A DNA stretch of 64,000 nucleotides, taken from NCBI RefSeq assembly GCF_001557875.1, contig NZ_LNRF01000007.1, positions 124,001 to 188,000 of the forward strand, given 5' to 3'. Under the pieces are notes generated by a model. It made no database searches. It was not told the origin of the DNA and worked only from the letters and a program-made list of their open reading frames with translations. The stretch is from Vibrio splendidus (GTDB lineage: Bacteria > Pseudomonadota > Gammaproteobacteria > Enterobacterales > Vibrionaceae). This document shows, piece after piece, positions 60,527 through 64,000 of this stretch (within the stretch, counting starts at the first letter, position 1; each line of letters starts with the position of its first letter). The translations under genes were made by a program, and so were the position numbers.

Positions 60527-60580
60527 AAATGCGGGTGGCGTTCTTGGGATTTTGACCTTGGATAAAACCCGCATTTTTTT
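60527..60580 (+). terminator. Terminator after argF
   Basis: AAATGCGGGT pairs with ACCCGCATTT across a 30-base loop, then a run of T. An earlier hairpin (GCACT...AGTGC with ACTTGT/ACAAGT, 60479-60515) precedes it. Confidence 0.8.
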
Positions 60581-60767
60581 TCATGTACTAAAAAAGATTA
60601 TTACCTGAAAAACCCTGAGATTCGCAGTTCCGACAAAGGCTTAAATGAAAGCTATAAACGGACGTAATTTCGCATAAAAATCCATTAAATGAATACTTTA
60701 CAGAAAGTATTGCATGGCCTTTTTATCTGAGTATAATCCTCCGCAATTTGTCTAAAGAGAGCAAAAA

Positions 60768-60875
60768 ATGAACCGCAATTCTGTCGCACATAATTGTCAA
60801 ACTACACGCCAAAGAGTGGCGTTAGTGTCATTTTTATTTTGCTCTATTGATCGTTTTGAAGCCTCCTATTTTTAG
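60768..60875 (+). CDS. pyrL: pyrBI leader peptide (PyrL-like)
   Basis: A 35-residue ORF beginning [11 protein letters not shown] and ending RFEASYF, with a purine-rich ribosome-binding site (AGAGAG) upstream. It contains a T-rich stretch (GTCATTTTTATTTTGC region) and its stop codon falls inside the attenuator hairpin. This is the pyrBI attenuation layout of E. coli: at high UTP, RNA polymerase runs ahead and the terminator forms; at low UTP, pausing in the U-rich tract lets the ribosome block the hairpin. The sequence itself is unlike E. coli PyrL. Confidence 0.8.
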   Translation: MNRNSVAHNCQTTRQRVALVSFLFCSIDRFEASYF

Positions 60876-60889
60876 GGGGCTTTTTTTTG
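60861..60889 (+). terminator. pyrBI attenuator
   Basis: GCCTCC pairs with GGGGGC (one G-T pair) around TATTTTTA, followed by eight T. It lies 42 bases before pyrB and overlaps the end of the leader peptide. Confidence 0.85.
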
Positions 60890-60930
60890 TCCGCAATTTG
60901 GCTGTATGCATAGAAAAAGGAAGACCCGTT

Positions 60931-61860
60931 ATGGCGCATTCGTTATTTAACAAGCACATCATCTCCATTCCAGAGCTCTCTCGTGATGAACTGGAGCTTA
61001 TCGTCGATACTGCAGCAAGACTCAAAGCAGAGCCAAACCCAGAGCTGCTGAAAAATAAGGTGGTTGCGAGCTGCTTCTTTGAGCCTTCAACTCGAACTCG
61101 CCTTTCATTTGAAACCGCAGTTCAACGCCTAGGTGGCACGGTCATCGGTTTTGATAATGGCGGTAACACGTCATTGGCGAAAAAAGGCGAAACACTTGCC
61201 GATTCGGTGCAAGTTATCTCTTCTTACGTTGATGCCTTTGTGATGCGTCATCCACAAGAAGGCGCAGCACGTTTAGCCTCTGAGTTCTCTAACGGTGTGC
61301 CAATTGTGAATGGTGGCGATGGTGCCAATCAGCACCCAACGCAGACCTTGTTGGATCTATTCTCGATTTACGAAACGCAAGGCACGCTCGACAACCTCAA
61401 TGTGGCATTCGTTGGTGACCTAAAATATGGCCGCACCGTGCACTCATTGACGCAAGCACTATCAAAATTCAATAACGTACGTTTCTTCTTTATCGCGCCA
61501 GAAGTGTTAGCGATGCCTGATTACATCTGTGAAGAACTGGAAGAGATGGGTATCCAATACAGCACCCACAGCAGCATTGAAGAAGTGGTGCCTGAGCTGG
61601 ATGTGCTGTACATGACTCGCGTACAGAAAGAGCGCTTTGATGCATCAGAATACGCGCACATGAAATCGGCTTACATTCTAACGGCTGATACGCTGAAAGA
61701 TGCACGCCAAAACATGAAAGTGCTTCACCCACTACCACGTGTCGACGAAATCACAACCGATGTAGATAAAACGCCACACGCTTACTACTTCGAGCAAGCT
61801 GAAAATGGTGTGTATGCTCGCGAAGCCCTATTAGCCCTAGTTCTAAACGACACTTTATAA
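60931..61860 (+). CDS. pyrB: Aspartate carbamoyltransferase catalytic chain
   Basis: PyrB transfers the carbamoyl group to aspartate, the committed step of pyrimidine synthesis. The 309-residue protein has the carbamoyl-phosphate motif [12 protein letters not shown] (about 50-61), the 80s loop with [10 protein letters not shown], and HPLPRVDEI near 265. The ATG at 60931 has AAGGA upstream and gives [10 protein letters not shown]; longer in-frame starts inside the attenuator are rejected. It is controlled by the attenuator and lies with pyrI. Confidence 0.97.
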   Translation: MAHSLFNKHIISIPELSRDELELIVDTAARLKAEPNPELLKNKVVASCFFEPSTRTRLSFETAVQRLGGTVIGFDNGGNTSLAKKGETLADSVQVISSYVDAFVMRHPQEGAARLASEFSNGVPIVNGGDGANQHPTQTLLDLFSIYETQGTLDNLNVAFVGDLKYGRTVHSLTQALSKFNNVRFFFIAPEVLAMPDYICEELEEMGIQYSTHSSIEEVVPELDVLYMTRVQKERFDASEYAHMKSAYILTADTLKDARQNMKVLHPLPRVDEITTDVDKTPHAYYFEQAENGVYAREALLALVLNDTL

Positions 61861-61875
61861 GCAGGAGAAACAGTC

Positions 61876-62340
61876 ATGGTTAAACAAACTCAGCTACAAG
61901 TAGAAGCCATTCGTAACGGCAGCGTCATTGACCACATCCCTGCTCACCTTGGGATCAAAATCCTCAAGCTGTTTAAATTGCACAAGACCGAGCAACGCAT
62001 CACCATGGGGTTAAATTTGCCATCATCAGCACTGGGTCATAAAGATCTGATCAAGATTGAGAACATCTTTCTAACCAAAGAACAAGCCAACCAATTAGCT
62101 CTGTATGCTCCGCAAGCGACGGTGAATCAAATTGAAGAGTACAAGGTGGTCAACAAGCTAACACTGGTACTGCCAGACCAAATCAATAGTGTGTTCGCTT
62201 GCCCAAATAGCAACTGTATTTCGCATGGTGAGCCTGTTGAAAGTAGCTTTAAAGTGCAGCTTAAACAGGAAAACGTGCAGCTAAAATGTCACTACTGTGA
62301 AAAAGTATTCTCTCGCGAGATCATGAGTGAAATTCGCTAA
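61876..62340 (+). CDS. pyrI: Aspartate carbamoyltransferase regulatory chain
   Basis: PyrI binds CTP/ATP and gives the ATCase holoenzyme its allostery. The 154-residue protein has the nucleotide-binding domain ([15 protein letters not shown]) and a zinc domain with Cys109, Cys114, Cys138 and Cys141, the same positions as in E. coli. It begins 15 bases after pyrB, with AGGAG at the start. Confidence 0.97.
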   Translation: MVKQTQLQVEAIRNGSVIDHIPAHLGIKILKLFKLHKTEQRITMGLNLPSSALGHKDLIKIENIFLTKEQANQLALYAPQATVNQIEEYKVVNKLTLVLPDQINSVFACPNSNCISHGEPVESSFKVQLKQENVQLKCHYCEKVFSREIMSEIR

Positions 62341-62382
62341 GCCTTAGCGCCATTATCTCGGCCTCCAAAGCACCCTAATATT

Positions 62383-62420
62383 AATGGATATTTATGCCAA
62401 ACTCGGAATAAATATCCATT
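62383..62420. repeat. 13-bp perfect inverted repeat between pyrI and the ArgR paralogue
   Basis: AATGGATATTTAT (62383-62395) and its exact reverse complement (62408-62420) flank a 12-base spacer. It is AT-rich and lacks a T-run, so it is not a normal terminator. It lies 42 bases past pyrI and 247 bases before the argR paralogue. A small second inverted repeat CGTACTC / GAGTACG lies at 62591-62615. The 326-base gap holds no other gene. Confidence 0.85.
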
Positions 62421-62666
62421 CCACAAAAGAATAAAACTCCAAAATAAAAGCGATTAACTAGAATTTTATTTGGTGATCCCCTTCAAAAAGATAACTATCC
62501 TTTAGTGGTAGACTAAGTGAATAGACGATCATATATCACGCATACCTTACCTCTTCATTTCGAGGTTCATCGGTAAGCCTAATTGACAATCGTACTCTAC
62601 GGCTTTGGGAGTACGCTCAGCGCTATGGACAAGCGATATTCACATGTTGACCTTAAGGAGTTGTTC

Positions 62667-63155
62667 ATGAACCCAATCACTGAGCACGGTTGCTTGTATT
62701 CAGCTGAAGATAAAACACTGACTGCAGCGTGCAAACGTTTACTACAACAACAAAGCTTCTCAACCCAGAATCAACTGCGAGAGAAACTCGTCGACATTGG
62801 CTATACAGGCATTAGCCAATCGACCGTATCTCGGATTTTGTCACAGCTTGGCGTTGTCAAAATTCAAAACGCTTGCGGTAAAAAGGTTTATTGCATCACC
62901 GTAGAAAGTGCACCGGTACGTGTCGATGCCTCCATCTCATCACAAATCGAATTCATTACTCATAACCAAGCAATGGTGATCGTAAAAACAAACCCTGGTT
63001 GCGCGCAACTAGTGGCAAGGTTAGTTGATATCGACCCACATACCGAGATTATCGGTACCGTTGGCGGCAATGACACTGTGCTCATTATTCCGAAAGACAC
63101 AATGAACATTGATGCTTGCGAACAAGTAGTAAGAGCACGCTTAGGTGTTGCTTAA
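62667..63155 (+). CDS. ArgR-family regulator (divergent paralogue near the deiminase cluster)
   Basis: A 162-residue ArgR/AhrC-family protein. The N-terminal winged helix has SQSTVSRILSQLG, keeping the DNA-contact Ser and Arg; the C-terminal hexamer domain has NPGCAQLVARLVD and GTVGGNDTVLI. In E. coli ArgR the last motif is GTIAGDDT with Asp128 and Asp129 contacting arginine; here the first Asp is Asn135 (codon AAT at 63069-63071), the second Asp136. The start at 62667 has AAGGAG at 6 bases; a TTG at 62583 is rejected. It is much diverged from canonical ArgR, so it is likely a second, local regulator of arginine or citrulline genes. Confidence 0.88.
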   Translation: MNPITEHGCLYSAEDKTLTAACKRLLQQQSFSTQNQLREKLVDIGYTGISQSTVSRILSQLGVVKIQNACGKKVYCITVESAPVRVDASISSQIEFITHNQAMVIVKTNPGCAQLVARLVDIDPHTEIIGTVGGNDTVLIIPKDTMNIDACEQVVRARLGVA

Positions 63156-63330
63156 ATGTCTTATTGGCAAGTGCTATTCACTGCAGTAGCGCTGCTACCC
63201 CTCTCTCGACAGCCTAAGAAAGTGGCTCACCCGCCCTAGCGGATATTTGCTGGTCGATGAAACTAATCACAAACTATTACGGTCTGATTGAGTTAAGATA
63301 CCTTCAACTCCATTTTGATGACTAAACAGT

Positions 63331-64000
63331 ATGCGACGACTTGCCACATTACTTTTTGTTTGTGTTTCCCTGTTCACCCAGCCTGCGTGGGCGCTTTTTG
63401 GGAATGACAACGCCGAGCCAAGCTTCGGAGGCAATAACAATGGTTTTGTCCCTGTAGACCAAGCTTTCCCTTTCAATTACTACCAGCAAGACGGTAAAGT
63501 CCTTCTTGATTGGCAAGTAAAAGAGGGCTACTACCTCTATCAACATAGCCTCTCGTTCACCGGGCAAAATCTCGCTATCGGTAATGTTGAATTAGAAGAT
63601 GGTAAGCCACACCAAGATGAATTCTTCGGTGAGGTGAGCATTTATACTCAGCCGTTATTCGTGCAAGTTCCTCTACAGAGTTACCAAGATGGCTCACGGC
63701 TGATCGTTAAGTATCAAGGCTGTGCAGACGCAGGGTTCTGCTACCCGCCAGAGATTCGAGTGATCGACATTGAACCGTTTACAGCAACAGGTTCTGCTAA
63801 TTCGCAAGGTAGTGACTCACAAGCTTCACCTTCTGCTAGCAACGAGACCGGTGTCTCTACGCAAACAACATATCCGGAAGCAGACGTTGTAAGTAACACC
63901 ACTCAACAGCCAAGTGCCCCTGTTTCAAAAGAAGCAGGATTAGCCGATAAGCTTGGTGATAGTTGGTGGACCCCTCTATTATTCTTAGCACTCGGTGTTG
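63331..64000 (+). CDS. dsbD: Thiol:disulfide interchange protein DsbD, 5' part
   Basis: DsbD carries electrons from cytosolic thioredoxin to the periplasm to reduce DsbC and others. The window holds about 223 residues of the start. A signal peptide (about 1-21, ending AWA), the N-terminal immunoglobulin-like domain with the catalytic Cys pair CADAGFCYPPE, a Ser/Thr-rich linker (about 150-210) and the start of the first transmembrane helix (WWTPLLFLALGV) are seen. The eight-helix domain and thioredoxin domain lie beyond the right edge. Confidence 0.95.
   Translation, partial: MRRLATLLFVCVSLFTQPAWALFGNDNAEPSFGGNNNGFVPVDQAFPFNYYQQDGKVLLDWQVKEGYYLYQHSLSFTGQNLAIGNVELEDGKPHQDEFFGEVSIYTQPLFVQVPLQSYQDGSRLIVKYQGCADAGFCYPPEIRVIDIEPFTATGSANSQGSDSQASPSASNETGVSTQTTYPEADVVSNTTQQPSAPVSKEAGLADKLGDSWWTPLLFLALGV

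Noticed and set aside
60847..60930. Longer pyrB start
   Set aside because: It would place the start inside the attenuator; the ATG at 60931 has a ribosome-binding site and the conserved N-terminus.

Overview
This is a stretch of a Vibrio chromosome (large chromosome, housekeeping region). The strongest taxonomic markers are a near-canonical AphA quorum-sensing regulator with a Qrr-pairing site in its leader, the argininosuccinate lyase/acetyltransferase fusion typical of Vibrio and relatives, and a gammaproteobacterial gene order (pilMNOPQ-aroK / mrcA; priA-cytR-ftsN-hslVU-menA-rraA-zapB-glpX; tpiA, pfkA, fieF, cpxP, cpxRA). I do not place it to species. No rRNA, tRNA, prophage, insertion sequence or CRISPR array was found; nearly all of the window is core metabolism and envelope biology.

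Layout. 1-5.2 kb (minus): type IV pilus assembly genes pilMNOPQ followed by aroK. 5.3-7.9 kb: divergent PBP1A (mrcA). 8-11.6 kb: an oxidative-stress block, oxyR divergent from a peroxiredoxin-glutaredoxin fusion with a tandem OxyR site between them, then an LPD-like flavoprotein with a Cys-rich tail. 12-19.5 kb: arginine biosynthesis, argC-argB-argG and a separately controlled argH (fused to a GNAT domain) on the minus strand, with argE divergent. 19.8-23.4 kb: ppc, then aphA with a 10-copy 7-bp tandem repeat in its 3' UTR. 23.5-28.8 kb: methionine block metF, metBL, metJ with clear MetJ operators. 28.9-30.8 kb: malic enzyme and rpmE. 31-40.7 kb: priA, cytR, ftsN, hslVU (sigma-32 promoter), menA, rraA, zapB, glpX. 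40.9-43.9 kb: a SufR-like Fe-S regulator, three little-characterised small genes and tpiA. 44-49.9 kb: pfkA, fieF, cpxP, cpxRA (tandem CpxR boxes) and a Fur-boxed Mn-type sodA. 49.9-54.3 kb: trmL, fxsA, aspA, dcuA. 54.8-63.2 kb: an arginine deiminase and carbamoyl-phosphate cluster: YfcC-type permease, arcA, arcC, argF, a pyrL-type leader with attenuator, pyrBI, and a divergent ArgR paralogue. The window ends inside dsbD.

How the genes work together. Arginine synthesis (argCBGH, argE) and arginine breakdown (arcA, arcC) share a single visible ornithine carbamoyltransferase (argF), which lies beside the catabolic genes and immediately before pyrBI. Synthesis and breakdown of carbamoyl phosphate and its use for pyrimidines are therefore genetically neighbouring. 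The most interesting observation is that the ArgR paralogue ending this cluster has Asn in place of the first of the two ligand-pocket Asp residues of E. coli ArgR. That substitution would be expected to change effector preference, possibly towards citrulline, the product of ArcA. Other points of interest are two long perfect inverted repeats (before dcuA and before the argR paralogue), the aphA 3' repeat with a palindrome across the stop codon, and the Cys-rich tail of the flavoprotein.
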